Assembly (NCBI GenBank): GCA_963715815.1
Contig: OY970278.1
Coordinates: 2,108,001-2,172,000 of the forward strand
Reading direction: 5' to 3'
DNA length: 64,000 nucleotides
Origin: JAFAMS01 sp963715815
GTDB lineage: Bacteria; Vulcanimicrobiota; Vulcanimicrobiia; Vulcanimicrobiales; Vulcanimicrobiaceae
Position numbers and translations under genes: made by a program. The notes under the pieces are model-generated. The model was not told where the DNA came from, did not search any database, and saw only the letters and a program-made list of their open reading frames with translations. Each line of letters opens with the position of its first letter. Within the stretch, counting starts at the first letter, position 1. Positions 9,066 through 18,730 of the stretch are shown in pieces.

Positions 9066-10242
9066 ATTCTTGCCGGCGAAGAGCGGCCCTTCGAAAGCTC
9101 AGGCTCTGGGGATCCATTCGCAAGAGGGGACGTTCGATCGCGTAGGTTACGAGCGACGCGATTCCGAGCGCGATCGCAAATCCACAGACTGTCGTTATCC
9201 ACGCCCACGTCGGATCACCGCGCGTCACGTCTGGCGGGTGCGGGATGAACGGCCACGTCGCGACCCAGCGGAAAACGATCTGATGCCAGAGGTACATATT
9301 GTACGAGACGACAGCAAGAAACACGAGAACGCGGTTTGCGATGATCCTGTGCCAGAAAGGCGGTGCCAAGAGCGAACCGACCGCGACCATTCCGATGGCA
9401 ACGGCGTAGTACGTACCGTTGCGGATCAGCCAATAATCCGAGAAGTCCGTACGCCAGCGCTTTTCCGTCAGGTTCACGAACAAAAGCGTGATCCACACGA
9501 TTCCGGTTAGCGCGACGAGCAGCCACACCCATCGGAGATTCGCCACGCGCGGGTAGCTTCTCCGCAGCCAAGCATAACCGAACGCGCAGAACATCCCGAC
9601 CGCGAAGAAATCAAAGAAGCCCAACAGTTGCTGCAAGTTGTGATCGAATACGGGCATCGCGCAGCAGCGGCCGATCCGAATCCGGTACGCGATCGCGATC
9701 GCGGTCATCAGGCCGGCGACCGAAAGCGGCGCACGCAGCAAGAGAAAAACCAGAACGGGAAAGATCACGTAGTATTGGACTTCGATTCCGAGCGTCCACA
9801 GCACGCCGTTGATCGACGAATACGTATCGCCGAAAAGCGTGTGAACGAACGTCAGATGCGCGGCGAGATCGAACGCTGCGGCTTGCGGCGTCGTCCACCC
9901 GATATTTGCACCCCAGCTGTCCTTCATGCCGGGAAGGGCTGCGATTCCAATGACGGCGACCATGCTGATCGCGTAGGACGGTAATATCTTGATAAACCGG
10001 CGGTAAGCAAAGTGCCGGAGCGAGGGCGGCGTAGTTCCCTCGAAATGCGCGCACACGTACGGATAGCTCAAACAAAACGCGCTGAGGAAAAAGAACATCT
10101 CGACGCCGAGGAAGCCCGAGATCGGGATGAAAATGAGCGCACCCGGATCGAGCCATGATACTTGCCATAGATGGAACCACACGACGAGTGCAATCGCGAT
10201 TCCGCGCAGGCCATCTAGGATGTCTAAATGGCGCGATTGCAA
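8980..10242 (-). CDS. acyltransferase 3 (OafA/YrhL-type) membrane protein
   Basis: 420 residues. The N-terminus HLDILDGLRGIAIALVVWFH is the classical acyltransferase-3 first helix, with the catalytic His at its end. About ten hydrophobic helices follow up to residue 375. Such proteins O-acylate surface sugars or peptidoglycan. The last 40 residues are highly basic and read through the start of cmk in another frame, so the original stop may have been lost. The TTG at 10242 has no ribosome site. AGGAG lies 9 bases before an in-frame ATT at 10266, a possible non-standard start. Divergent from radA. Confidence 0.85.
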   Translation of the reverse strand: MQSRHLDILDGLRGIAIALVVWFHLWQVSWLDPGALIFIPISGFLGVEMFFFLSAFCLSYPYVCAHFEGTTPPSLRHFAYRRFIKILPSYAISMVAVIGIAALPGMKDSWGANIGWTTPQAAAFDLAAHLTFVHTLFGDTYSSINGVLWTLGIEVQYYVIFPVLVFLLLRAPLSVAGLMTAIAIAYRIRIGRCCAMPVFDHNLQQLLGFFDFFAVGMFCAFGYAWLRRSYPRVANLRWVWLLVALTGIVWITLLFVNLTEKRWRTDFSDYWLIRNGTYYAVAIGMVAVGSLLAPPFWHRIIANRVLVFLAVVSYNMYLWHQIVFRWVATWPFIPHPPDVTRGDPTWAWITTVCGFAIALGIASLVTYAIERPLLRMDPQSLSFRRAALRRQECAQASGCTKQRQRRNRRVHSERKINDSS

Positions 10243-10280
10243 CGCGGGTGCGGGTGATGCGCTAATGGAAGCTAGCTCCT

Positions 10281-11603
10281 GTGGCTAAGGCGCGGGCCGT
10301 CTTCTTCTGTTCCTCATGCGGATTCGAGTCGCCCCGTTGGCTCGGTCGCTGTCCGACCTGCGAAGGCTGGAACACGTTCGCCGAAGCCCCGACGCTGCGA
10401 ACCGCGAAATCACCCGCAGCGCGCGCGCAAGCACCTGCGGCAATAGCGCCGCTGCGCCTAGCCGAAGTCGCAAGCGAAAGCACCAACCGCATTCCCTCGG
10501 GGATTAGCGAGTTCGATGCGCTTCTTGGCGGCGGAATCGTTCCCGGCAGCGTCATTCTCGTCGGCGGCGCACCGGGCGCCGGCAAATCGACGTTGATGCT
10601 GCAGCTCGCGGACGGCTTGGCGCGCGAGAATCGTCCCGTCGTATACGTCTGCGGCGAAGAATCGGCGGCGCAAGTGCGCCTGCGCGCGCAACGTTTGCGC
10701 GCCGGCGACGAGCTGCTCGTCTATCCGGAAACGAATCTCGTTGCAATCCTCGACGCAGTCGAGCCGCTGCACCCGAGCGTCATGGTCGTCGACTCGATTC
10801 AGACGATGTGGCTGCCGGAGGTCGAATCCTCCGCCGGAAACGCGGTTCAGATTCGCGAGTGCGCGCAACGTTTGGTTGAATACGCAAAACGCTCGTCGTG
10901 CGCGATCTTCTTGGTCGGACACGTCACCAAAGATGGCGCGATCGCAGGGCCGCGTTTGCTCGAACACCTCGTCGACACCGTCTTGTATTTCGAAGGAGAA
11001 CCCAGCGGCGAGTTTCGCATTGTCAGGGCAACGAAGAATCGTTTCGGAAGCGTCGATGAGATCTGCGTGTTCACGATCGACGAGGAAGGTTTGCACGAAG
11101 TACAGAGCCCCTCGCAGATTTTCGTCGGCGCACACCGTCGGGCCGAAGCCAGCGGCGCGTGCATCGTCCCGAGCATCGTCGGTTCTCGCCCCGTCCTAGT
11201 AGAAATTCAGGCGCTCGTCGCCGACGCCGCTTACGGTACCCCGCGGCGACTCGCGGCAAATGTCGATCAAGCTCGCCTCGCGATGATTTTAGCGGTACTC
11301 GAGCGGCGCGCTGGAATGCACCTCGGCGGCATGGATGTTTACGCCTCCGTTGCGGGCGGCTTACGCATCAGCGAACCCGCGGCCGATCTCGGAATCGCGC
11401 TTGCAATCGCATCCGCATTTCGCAATCGTCCACTTCCCGGGAATCTCGTCGCGTTCGGCGAGATCGGACTTTCGGGAGAGCTTCGACGAGTTTCCCAGAC
11501 GCCGCGTCGTTTAACCGAAGCGCGTAAGCTCGGCTTCACGCTGGTGCTCGCACCGGGCGAGATCGCCGACGTAAACGCAGCGCTCAGTCGCGCGTTTGCC
11601 TAG
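10281..11603 (+). CDS. radA: DNA repair protein RadA/Sms
   Basis: 440 residues. It starts with a C4 zinc finger, CSSCGF...CPTCEGW (residues 10-29). Then come a RecA-like ATPase with Walker A GGAPGAGKS near residue 94, the RadA-specific KNRFG motif near residue 252, and a Lon-protease-like C-terminal domain (GGMDVYASVAGGLRISEP). RadA promotes branch migration in recombination. The start is GTG with GGAAG 9 bases before it. The stop codon shares the palindrome CTAG with the stop of the convergent SDR gene. Confidence 0.96.
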   Translation: MAKARAVFFCSSCGFESPRWLGRCPTCEGWNTFAEAPTLRTAKSPAARAQAPAAIAPLRLAEVASESTNRIPSGISEFDALLGGGIVPGSVILVGGAPGAGKSTLMLQLADGLARENRPVVYVCGEESAAQVRLRAQRLRAGDELLVYPETNLVAILDAVEPLHPSVMVVDSIQTMWLPEVESSAGNAVQIRECAQRLVEYAKRSSCAIFLVGHVTKDGAIAGPRLLEHLVDTVLYFEGEPSGEFRIVRATKNRFGSVDEICVFTIDEEGLHEVQSPSQIFVGAHRRAEASGACIVPSIVGSRPVLVEIQALVADAAYGTPRRLAANVDQARLAMILAVLERRAGMHLGGMDVYASVAGGLRISEPAADLGIALAIASAFRNRPLPGNLVAFGEIGLSGELRRVSQTPRRLTEARKLGFTLVLAPGEIADVNAALSRAFA

Positions 11604-12355
11604 CCGCGCCCGAGGTACGGCATCTTCGTCGCCATGATGGTGAGGAATTGAACGTTCGTATCGAGCGGCAGCTGCGCCATGTAGACGACTGCGCTCGCCG
11701 TATGCGCTACGTTCATCTGTGCTTCCATCACGCGCGAACCATCGGCTTGCAACATCCCCGCCGAGCGGCGGCTCGTGATATTGCTGATCATCTCGGTCGT
11801 CGCATTGCCGATGTCGATTTGCCCGCACGCAATATCGTATTTGCGGCCTTCGAGGGAAATCAGTTTGGTCAATCCGCTGATCCCATGTTTCGTCGCCGCG
11901 TAGGGAGCAGTGTGCGGCCGCGGTGCGTACGCCGCAATCGAACCGTTATTGATGATGCGTCCGCCCTGCGGCGTCTGATCCTTCATGATCCGATACGCGG
12001 CACGCGCGCACAGAAATGCACCGGTGAGATTGACCGCAACGACGGCATCCCAGTCGTCTTTTCCAAGCTCCTCGAACGGGACGGTCGGTCCAAATGCGCC
12101 GGCGTTGTTGAAGAGCACGTCGAGACGCCCGAACTTCTCCCGCACCGTATCGAAGGCTGCGGTGACGTCGGATTCCTTGCCGACGTCGGCCGCAATCGCG
12201 AGCGTCTTTCCGCTCGGCGCTTTCGAGGCCGTTTCATCGAGCGTTTCGCGTTTACGACCAAGCAAGACGGTGGTGAAGCCGGCTTCGGCGAGCGCGATTG
12301 CGCTAGCGCGTCCGATACCGCTGCCGGCGCCGGTGACAAGAGCTACTTTTTCCAT
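11600..12355 (-). CDS. short-chain dehydrogenase/reductase
   Basis: 251 residues, typical classical SDR length. The cofactor motif TGAGSGIGRA is at residues 8-17. NNAG is near residue 87, and the catalytic Ser (NNGSIAAY) and YAATK lie near residues 137-157. Arg at the end of the second strand (LLGRKR) suggests NADP(H). Substrate unknown. It is divergent from the formiminotransferase gene and convergent with radA, so it is probably a single-gene transcript. Confidence 0.9.
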   Translation of the reverse strand: MEKVALVTGAGSGIGRASAIALAEAGFTTVLLGRKRETLDETASKAPSGKTLAIAADVGKESDVTAAFDTVREKFGRLDVLFNNAGAFGPTVPFEELGKDDWDAVVAVNLTGAFLCARAAYRIMKDQTPQGGRIINNGSIAAYAPRPHTAPYAATKHGISGLTKLISLEGRKYDIACGQIDIGNATTEMISNITSRRSAGMLQADGSRVMEAQMNVAHTASAVVYMAQLPLDTNVQFLTIMATKMPYLGRG

Positions 12356-12360
12356 GCGCC

Positions 12361-13200
12361 GTGGTTGCGCCCATGACGAACGCGCTCCCGCTTTTCGAGA
12401 TCGTGCCGAATATCTCCGAAGGCCGCGATGCGACGATCGTCGATGCCTGCGTCGACGCCGTAGCTAACAGCGGTGCGCGCGTCATCGATCGAACGACGGA
12501 TAGCGTCCATCACCGTAGCGTGATTACGGCCGTCGGGACTGCCGACCAGGTACTGGCGGCCAGTATCGCGCTCGCCGGCGTCGCCGCCGAACGGATCGAC
12601 TTGCGATCCCATACCGGCGTCCACCCGCGCATCGGAGCACTCGACGTCCTCCCGTTCATCGCGCTGCGCGGCGCGTCGCTTGCCGAGGCCGGCGCGCTTG
12701 CGCGTAAAGCCGCGGCGCAAATCTGGCAGCGCCATCGCGTCCCTTCCTATTACTACGGCGCGGCCGCTGCGCTCGAGGGCGGGCGGACTCTCCCGGAGGT
12801 ACGCCGGGGCGGCATCCCGCTCGACGTGGGCGAGCGCGAGCATGAAGCTGCCGGCGCAATCGCGATCGGCGCGCGCGACTTCTTGATCGCATTCAACGTT
12901 GAGCTCGCCAGCGATGACGCGGCGATTGCGCGTACGATCGCGCGGGCGCTTCGCGAGCGCGATGGTGGCCTAGGAACGCTGCGCGCGCTTGGCCTACCGC
13001 GTGCGCCCGGCATCGTGCAAGTTTCGTTTAACATCACCGACCCGGAAGCGACGCCGATTTACCGTGTCGTCGAGCTCGTTCGCGCGCTCGCGGCTGAAGC
13101 GGAAATCGAGATCGTTCGTAGCGAGCTAATCGGTCTCGTGCCTCGCAAAGCATTGCAAGCGACCGCAGCTTACTATGCGCATGACGAGGCAAGGTTGTAA
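12361..13200 (+). CDS. glutamate formimidoyltransferase (stand-alone FtcD N-domain type)
   Basis: 279 residues. EIVPNISEGRD at the N-terminus, HRSVITAVG and HTGVHPRIGALDVLPF are the formiminotransferase N-domain signatures, with the His residues of the folate/formimino site. It transfers the formimino group of formiminoglutamate to tetrahydrofolate in histidine degradation. There is no cyclodeaminase domain and no hut genes nearby, so the physiological link is open. GTG at 12361 or ATG at 12373 may start it; neither has a clear ribosome site. The promoter must overlap the divergent SDR gene. Confidence 0.85.
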   Translation: MVAPMTNALPLFEIVPNISEGRDATIVDACVDAVANSGARVIDRTTDSVHHRSVITAVGTADQVLAASIALAGVAAERIDLRSHTGVHPRIGALDVLPFIALRGASLAEAGALARKAAAQIWQRHRVPSYYYGAAAALEGGRTLPEVRRGGIPLDVGEREHEAAGAIAIGARDFLIAFNVELASDDAAIARTIARALRERDGGLGTLRALGLPRAPGIVQVSFNITDPEATPIYRVVELVRALAAEAEIEIVRSELIGLVPRKALQATAAYYAHDEARL

Positions 13201-13223
13201 GCGGACTCGAAACCGCCCTCGTC

Positions 13224-15929
13224 TTGATTCGCCACTTTATTCTTTTCATCGCGCTGTTTGCAATCGTCACGCTCCAGTTGCCGTCCGGCAGCGCCCGGGC
13301 AGCGGTGCCGAATCCGAGCGAATTCCTGCCACGCGCAGTAACGTGGAAGGTGCTTGCGAACGGCTTGAAAGTCGTCGTCGCAGAATCGCACGCCGTCCCC
13401 GTCGTCGAGGTCGCGCTCTACTACGGTTTCGGCGCGAACGACGAAGTGCACGGAAAGACGGGACTCGCGCACGGTCTCGAACATATGATGTTCCGCGGGA
13501 CGCCGTCGCTTTCCGACGCCGGGCTCGATGACGTCATTTCGCGTCTGGGCGCGCAAGTCAACGCCGAGACGAACACGGACGTGACGCACTTGTATGCGCT
13601 CGTTCCGCGCGAGCGTCTCGATCTATGGATGCGCATCGAAGCCGACCGCATGCAGCACCTCTCGCTTTCCGAGAACTTATGGAAGCTCGAAAAGGGCGCC
13701 GTCCTTCAAGAATACGCTGCGGATTATTCCGATCCGATCGGCAAGATGGTCATGAGCGTTAATCGTGCGGCATACGGCGCGAATGACCCGCTCGGACGTG
13801 GTGCGCTCGGTGTCCGCGACGACATCGTGCGTGCGAGGGCCGCCGACTTGCGCGCATATTATCGACGCTGGTATGCGCCGAACAACGCAGTTCTCGTTCT
13901 GACGGGCGACGTTACACCTGCTGATGCATTCGCACTCGCCGAGCACGATTTCGGCAGAATCCCGCGCCGCGCGGTCCCTAAGGCATACACGAAACCGCCC
14001 GTCGTGCACTCGGGCGAAAGCATAACGCAAACGGCCGACATTCCATTCGGCACTGTTGATTTTGCTTATGCAATTCCGGGGCAGACCGACCGCAAAGTAA
14101 TCGCACCGATACTGATCGCGCTGGCCTGCGAAGACGCGCGTTCGCCGATTCGTTCGGCGCTCGTGAACAGCCAAATCGCGCTCGAGTATTCGGCGACACC
14201 GGTTCTCACGATGCGCGGTAGCATGTTTCATCTGCTGATCACACTCGCGCCGGGACGGACCGTCAGCGAGGCGCGGATCGCGTGGGAAAGCGCCTTCAGG
14301 CAAACCTTCGTTCAGGGCTACCCGCAAGAATTGATCGATGCGGCCAAGCGCGCTGCAATCGTTCAGGACGTGTACGATGCAGATTCGCTCACGGGGCTCG
14401 GCGATCTCGTGGGTAACTCCTTCGGCGTCGAGCACGGCACGTACCCGAATCGCGACAACACCGACATCGCAAACGAGACGCGCGCGCAGATTCAAGAATC
14501 GGCACGCACGTTCTTTGCAAAGCCGACGGTCGTCGCGTACGTTCGGCCGCAGATCGAGAAGCCCGGCGCGGCGCAACCGCGGCCGATCAATCCCGGTGCC
14601 ACGGCGATCAACGATTCGTTCAGCGGACGCGTGCCGACCGGGAAAGTCGTCGAAGCGCCTTGGATTCGCGGCATGCTGGTGGCGTCGACGCCGCCGGCCT
14701 CGCACGTGCAGCCGGTCGCGTATACGCTGCCCAACGGTTTGAAATTGCTCGTCCAGGAAGCGCACGACAATCCGACCGTGTCGATCGCCGGCCGCGTCCG
14801 CAATTCGCCGCGCAGCGATCCACCCGGGCAAGAAGGCATGAGCGTGATGCTGACGTCTATGATGGCGTACGGGTCTGCGCGCTACGATTTCGACACACAG
14901 CGTTCGATCGCGGACAATCTCGCCGCGGAAGTCGGCTACGGTGGAAACTTTGGGGCACGTGGATTGGCACGCGATTTTCCGCAGCTGCTCGGGCTCATTG
15001 CCGACGACCTCAAGGAGCCGGCGTTGCCGTCCGAGTTCTTCGGACTTGTTCGTGATTCGATTCGCTCGCAAGTCGAACGCCGTAATTTCGATCCCCAATT
15101 CCGCGCCGCGCACGCTTTCGAAGCCGCGCTTCTTCCGCCCGACGATCCGCAGCTGCGTGACCCTACGGCGGCTTCTCTGAATGCGATCACCCTTTCCGAT
15201 TTGCGAACATTTGCGTCGCGCTTGCTGCGTCCGGAGAATACCGTACTCGTCGTCGTCGGTGACGTGAAAGCGGCCGACGTTCGGGATGCGGTGACGTCTG
15301 CTCTCGGTGACTGGAAGGCGAGCGGTCCGCCGGTCGACCTCGCGCTTCCGCCGCTCCCGCAACCAAAGGGCGGAGCGATCGACGTCCCAACGCAATCGAA
15401 CGATGTGGCCGTTCGCATGGGAGAACCTGGGATCTCCCGTGGCTCCTCGGACTTCGATGCGTTCACTCTACTCGATCAAATCTTTGGCGGCGACTCGTTC
15501 GATTCGCGGCTCTTCAAGGAAGTCCGGATGCGCCGGGGTCTAGCGTATACGGTCTACTCCGCACTCGACGCCGGCGTTGACCGCGGCATCTTCGAGATCG
15601 GATTGCGCGCCTCGCCGCAAAACGTCAATCGCGCCGTTAACCTCGTGAAGAGCGAGATGCGGCGGATGCAGGACGAGCGAGTAGGCGAAGCCGAGCTGGA
15701 TCGCGCGCGCAGCCGCATCATCGGGCAGACCGTGATCGCCGAACAGGACAAGGGGACGCTGGTCGGCGACCTACTCAACATCGTTCAGAACGATCTTCCG
15801 CTCAACTACTATGGCACGCTCTCACAACGATATGGTTCGATCGGCGCCGATACGATTCAACGAGTGGCGCGAACCTATTTCCATCCCAACCACATGGTAG
15901 AGGTGTACGAAGGCCCCACTGCGCGGTAA
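13224..15929 (+). CDS. exported M16 family zinc metallopeptidase (two-module)
   Basis: 901 residues with an N-terminal signal peptide (LILFIALFAIVTL-type core, cut after SARA near residue 27). The first M16 module carries the inverted zinc motif HGLEH near residue 82, with the distal Glu in the following helix. The second module, from about residue 490, lacks the HxxEH motif, as is normal for the inactive half of pitrilysin-type peptidases. The start is a TTG with no obvious ribosome site. Likely periplasmic peptide degradation or processing. Confidence 0.9.
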   Translation: MIRHFILFIALFAIVTLQLPSGSARAAVPNPSEFLPRAVTWKVLANGLKVVVAESHAVPVVEVALYYGFGANDEVHGKTGLAHGLEHMMFRGTPSLSDAGLDDVISRLGAQVNAETNTDVTHLYALVPRERLDLWMRIEADRMQHLSLSENLWKLEKGAVLQEYAADYSDPIGKMVMSVNRAAYGANDPLGRGALGVRDDIVRARAADLRAYYRRWYAPNNAVLVLTGDVTPADAFALAEHDFGRIPRRAVPKAYTKPPVVHSGESITQTADIPFGTVDFAYAIPGQTDRKVIAPILIALACEDARSPIRSALVNSQIALEYSATPVLTMRGSMFHLLITLAPGRTVSEARIAWESAFRQTFVQGYPQELIDAAKRAAIVQDVYDADSLTGLGDLVGNSFGVEHGTYPNRDNTDIANETRAQIQESARTFFAKPTVVAYVRPQIEKPGAAQPRPINPGATAINDSFSGRVPTGKVVEAPWIRGMLVASTPPASHVQPVAYTLPNGLKLLVQEAHDNPTVSIAGRVRNSPRSDPPGQEGMSVMLTSMMAYGSARYDFDTQRSIADNLAAEVGYGGNFGARGLARDFPQLLGLIADDLKEPALPSEFFGLVRDSIRSQVERRNFDPQFRAAHAFEAALLPPDDPQLRDPTAASLNAITLSDLRTFASRLLRPENTVLVVVGDVKAADVRDAVTSALGDWKASGPPVDLALPPLPQPKGGAIDVPTQSNDVAVRMGEPGISRGSSDFDAFTLLDQIFGGDSFDSRLFKEVRMRRGLAYTVYSALDAGVDRGIFEIGLRASPQNVNRAVNLVKSEMRRMQDERVGEAELDRARSRIIGQTVIAEQDKGTLVGDLLNIVQNDLPLNYYGTLSQRYGSIGADTIQRVARTYFHPNHMVEVYEGPTAR

Positions 15930-15953
15930 GACTCCTTGGCTGAAAGGAGCGCC

Positions 15954-17345
15954 ATGAGCACTCAGATCCTCAATCCGATCGTCACCGTTGACCCCAGCAC
16001 CGAGCAGCCTCTCGAACGCTTCGAGCCTTTTTCGGCAGAACGCATCGACGCAGCGCTCGAACGGGCATCGACCGGCTATCGAGCCTGGCGAACGACGACA
16101 TTTGCCGAGCGCTCGAAGGCAATGCACAAAGCCGGCGAGCTTCTCCGCGCCCGCCGAACAGAATATGCCGCGCTGATCACGCACGAAATGGGGAAACCCG
16201 TCGCCGAGGCAGAGTTCGAGATCGACAAGTGCGCGGGAGCCTGCGACTACTTTGCGGATCGTGCCGAGGAGTATCTGCACGACGAACCTCACCCGAGTAA
16301 CGCGACGGAGAGCTATGTCGCGTTTCGTCCGCTCGGCGTCGTGCTTGCCGTTATGCCCTGGAACTTTCCGTTTTGGCAAGTCTTCCGTTTCGGTGCGGCT
16401 GCCATAATGGCCGGAAACACGACCGTCCTCAAACATGCAAGCAATGTAACCGGATGCGCCGTTGCAATCGAGAAATTGTTTGCCGACGCCGGATTCCCGG
16501 ATGTCCTCACCACGATCATCGTCCCCGGCAGCGAAGTAACGAAGTTGATCGACGACAAGCGCATTGCGGCTGTGACGTTGACGGGCAGTGATGCGACGGG
16601 CTCGACGGTCGCCGCCGCGGCCGGAAAGAATCTCAAGAAATGCGTTCTCGAGCTGGGCGGCAGCGATCCGTTCATCGTCTTGGGCGACGCCGATCTCGAC
16701 CTTGCCGCGCAGTTCGCGGTGCGCGCGCGCTTTCAGAATACCGGCCAGAGCTGCATCGCAGCCAAGCGCTTCATCGTTGAAACTTCGGTGTACGACGCGT
16801 TCCTGGAACGCTTTGTCGCACAAGCCAAAGCCCTGACGTACGGCGATCCAAACGATCGCGGCAACAAGCTCGGTCCGATGGCGCGCGTCGATCTGCGCGA
16901 CGCACTCTACGAGCAGATCGTAAGCACGGCCGCGCGCGGTGGTAAGATCGCGACCGGTGGCAAAAAACCGTCGCGCAAGGGTTACTTCCTCGAGCCGACC
17001 ATCGTCACCGACGTCACACCGGGGATGGTGATGTTCGAACAAGAGACGTTCGGTCCGGCCGCGGCAGTCGTGCGCGCCCGCGACGCACGCGAGGCGATCG
17101 CGCTTGCCAACGATTCGGATTTCGGACTCGGTGGCAATCTCTGGACCAGCGACATCGAGCGCGCGAAAAAGCTTGCCGGCGAGATGGAAACCGGCGGCGT
17201 CTTCATCAACGGCATGACGGCCAGCGACTCACGTCTGCCTTTCGGCGGTGTAAAGCGCAGCGGTTACGGACGCGAGCTCTCGGAGTTCGGAACACATGAG
17301 TTCACGAACATTCAAACGGTCTGGATCGGGCCGGTACGGACCTGA
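15954..17345 (+). CDS. NAD(P)-dependent succinate-semialdehyde dehydrogenase
   Basis: 463 residues. I choose the ATG at 15954 because AGGAG precedes it by 5 bases; an upstream TTG lacks one. Aldehyde dehydrogenase signatures: VMPWNFPFWQVFR, the general-base Glu in LELGGSDPF and the catalytic Cys in NTGQSCIAAKRF. The C-terminus LPFGGVKRSGYGRELSEFG matches the short SSADH-like group. It oxidises an aldehyde such as succinate semialdehyde. The stop shares one base with the start of the PanB-like gene, so the two may act in one pathway. Confidence 0.88.
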   Translation: MSTQILNPIVTVDPSTEQPLERFEPFSAERIDAALERASTGYRAWRTTTFAERSKAMHKAGELLRARRTEYAALITHEMGKPVAEAEFEIDKCAGACDYFADRAEEYLHDEPHPSNATESYVAFRPLGVVLAVMPWNFPFWQVFRFGAAAIMAGNTTVLKHASNVTGCAVAIEKLFADAGFPDVLTTIIVPGSEVTKLIDDKRIAAVTLTGSDATGSTVAAAAGKNLKKCVLELGGSDPFIVLGDADLDLAAQFAVRARFQNTGQSCIAAKRFIVETSVYDAFLERFVAQAKALTYGDPNDRGNKLGPMARVDLRDALYEQIVSTAARGGKIATGGKKPSRKGYFLEPTIVTDVTPGMVMFEQETFGPAAAVVRARDAREAIALANDSDFGLGGNLWTSDIERAKKLAGEMETGGVFINGMTASDSRLPFGGVKRSGYGRELSEFGTHEFTNIQTVWIGPVRT

Positions 17346-18226
17346 TGGCCGACGTCGACGAACGCAAGAAGCGCACGATCACGGAGATCCGTGACTCGAA
17401 AGCGACCGGCGAGAAGCTCGTCTACATGTCAGTCCCCGACTACACCTCAGCACGTTGGGCTGAGATGGCCGGCGTCGACGTTGCGGTCGTCGGGGATAGC
17501 TTGGCAATGGTTGCGCATGGACATCCGAACACGATCCCCGCGACGATGGACATGATGGTCATGCACTCGCTCGCGGTGCGTCGTGGCGCGCCGAACACGT
17601 TCGTGCTCGGATGCATGCCGTATCAAAGCTACAGTACCGTCGACCGCGCGTTGCAAAATGCGACGCGCTTCATGCAAGACGCCGGCTGTGACGCAGTGAA
17701 GCCCCAAGGCGGAAAGAGCCAAGCCCACATTCTCAAAGCGCTTGTCGATTCAGGGATTCCGACCGCTTCGCACATCGGCCTCACACCGCACACCGTCGCG
17801 ATGTTCGGCGGATTTCGCGTGCAAGGCCGAACGGCTGTCGATGCGTTCAAGATTCTCGAGGATGCGCTTGCGATTCAAGAAGCCGGCTGTTTCATGCTCG
17901 AATTCGAAGCCGTCCCCGCGCCGATTGCGGCCGCGATCTCGAAGGAGCTCGATATTCCGACGATCGGCATCGGCGCCGGCGTTGGTACCGACGGACAGAT
18001 CCTGCTCTGCTACGATTTGCTAGGCGTCTTTACCGATTTCAAGCCGAAGTTCACGAAGCGCTTTACCAACCTCACCGAAGTCGCCGTATCCGGCATCAAG
18101 CAATACGTCTCCGAAGTCAAAGCCGGAACGTTCCCGGACGACGAGCACAGTTATTCCGTCAATCCCGCCGAGCTCGAAAAGTTTCTCGGCATGGTCGAAC
18201 GCCGCAAACAAGTCTTGAAGGGGTAA
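17345..18226 (+). CDS. PanB-like (ketopantoate hydroxymethyltransferase family) protein with altered metal site
   Basis: 293 residues of the PEP mutase/PanB fold. VVGDSLAMV, HIGLTP, GGFRVQGR and IPTIGIGAG match PanB from end to end. Two of the three Mg2+ ligands known from E. coli PanB appear replaced. The Asp of the ADLPF motif is Cys90 (GCMPY) and the Glu of KIEGG is Gln121 (KPQGG). Asp51 and the catalytic Glu188 (LEFEAVP) remain. Pantothenate synthesis is therefore doubtful; another C-C bond reaction is possible. It is coupled to an aldehyde dehydrogenase rather than to panC. Family assignment is firm, function open. Confidence 0.8.
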   Translation: MADVDERKKRTITEIRDSKATGEKLVYMSVPDYTSARWAEMAGVDVAVVGDSLAMVAHGHPNTIPATMDMMVMHSLAVRRGAPNTFVLGCMPYQSYSTVDRALQNATRFMQDAGCDAVKPQGGKSQAHILKALVDSGIPTASHIGLTPHTVAMFGGFRVQGRTAVDAFKILEDALAIQEAGCFMLEFEAVPAPIAAAISKELDIPTIGIGAGVGTDGQILLCYDLLGVFTDFKPKFTKRFTNLTEVAVSGIKQYVSEVKAGTFPDDEHSYSVNPAELEKFLGMVERRKQVLKG

Positions 18227-18231
18227 GGACA

Positions 18232-18720
18232 GTGAGGACGATTGCGTGTTTTATTTTGGGGTTGCTCTTCACCACCCCCGGAACGACGGACGCTCAAAGC
18301 ACTTCGCCGTTCGTCGGCGATTGGGCTCCGGTCTCAATCACGAACATCCAGCCCGGCGGTAAGAAGGTCCGTGCCTTCGGGCAACATCCGATGGGGATGG
18401 TCGTATTCACTTCCAACGGACTTTTCACGTGGGCGGAAGTCGATCCAGCACTTCCGCCGATCGCAGCAAATAATCGCAACGGCGGGACGGCGAACGAAAA
18501 CAAGGCCATCGTGCAACGCAGTCTTTTCTACTTCGGTTCGTACACGGTCGACGCGGCCAAGAAAACGATCACGCTGCACATTGACGGCAGCTCTTACATG
18601 AACTGGAAAGGTGTCGAACAAGTCCGGAAATACACGCTCGTCGGCGATACCGCAACGTTCACGAACCCAACCGCCTCGGTCGGCGGTAAAGCAATCGCCG
18701 TTCTCCAGCGCATGAAATAA
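18232..18720 (+). CDS. exported lipocalin-like domain protein
   Basis: 162 residues from a GTG preceded by GGA. A signal peptide covers about residues 1-21 (IACFILGLLFTTPGTTDA). The mature part begins FVGDWAPVSI and contains a strand-rich pattern (MGMVVFTSNGLFTW, LFYFGSYTVDAAKKTITLHI) typical of the bacterial lipocalin-like family. That family is described mostly from domain searches, without a defined ligand. It sits 5 bases after the PanB-like gene, so probably the last gene of that transcript. Confidence 0.7.
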   Translation: MRTIACFILGLLFTTPGTTDAQSTSPFVGDWAPVSITNIQPGGKKVRAFGQHPMGMVVFTSNGLFTWAEVDPALPPIAANNRNGGTANENKAIVQRSLFYFGSYTVDAAKKTITLHIDGSSYMNWKGVEQVRKYTLVGDTATFTNPTASVGGKAIAVLQRMK

Positions 18721-18730
18721 GACAGCCGGC

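Noticed and set aside
13677..15395. Long antisense open frame (572 codons, minus strand)
   Set aside because: Lies wholly inside the M16 peptidase gene, with Arg-rich, motif-free translation typical of a GC-rich shadow frame.
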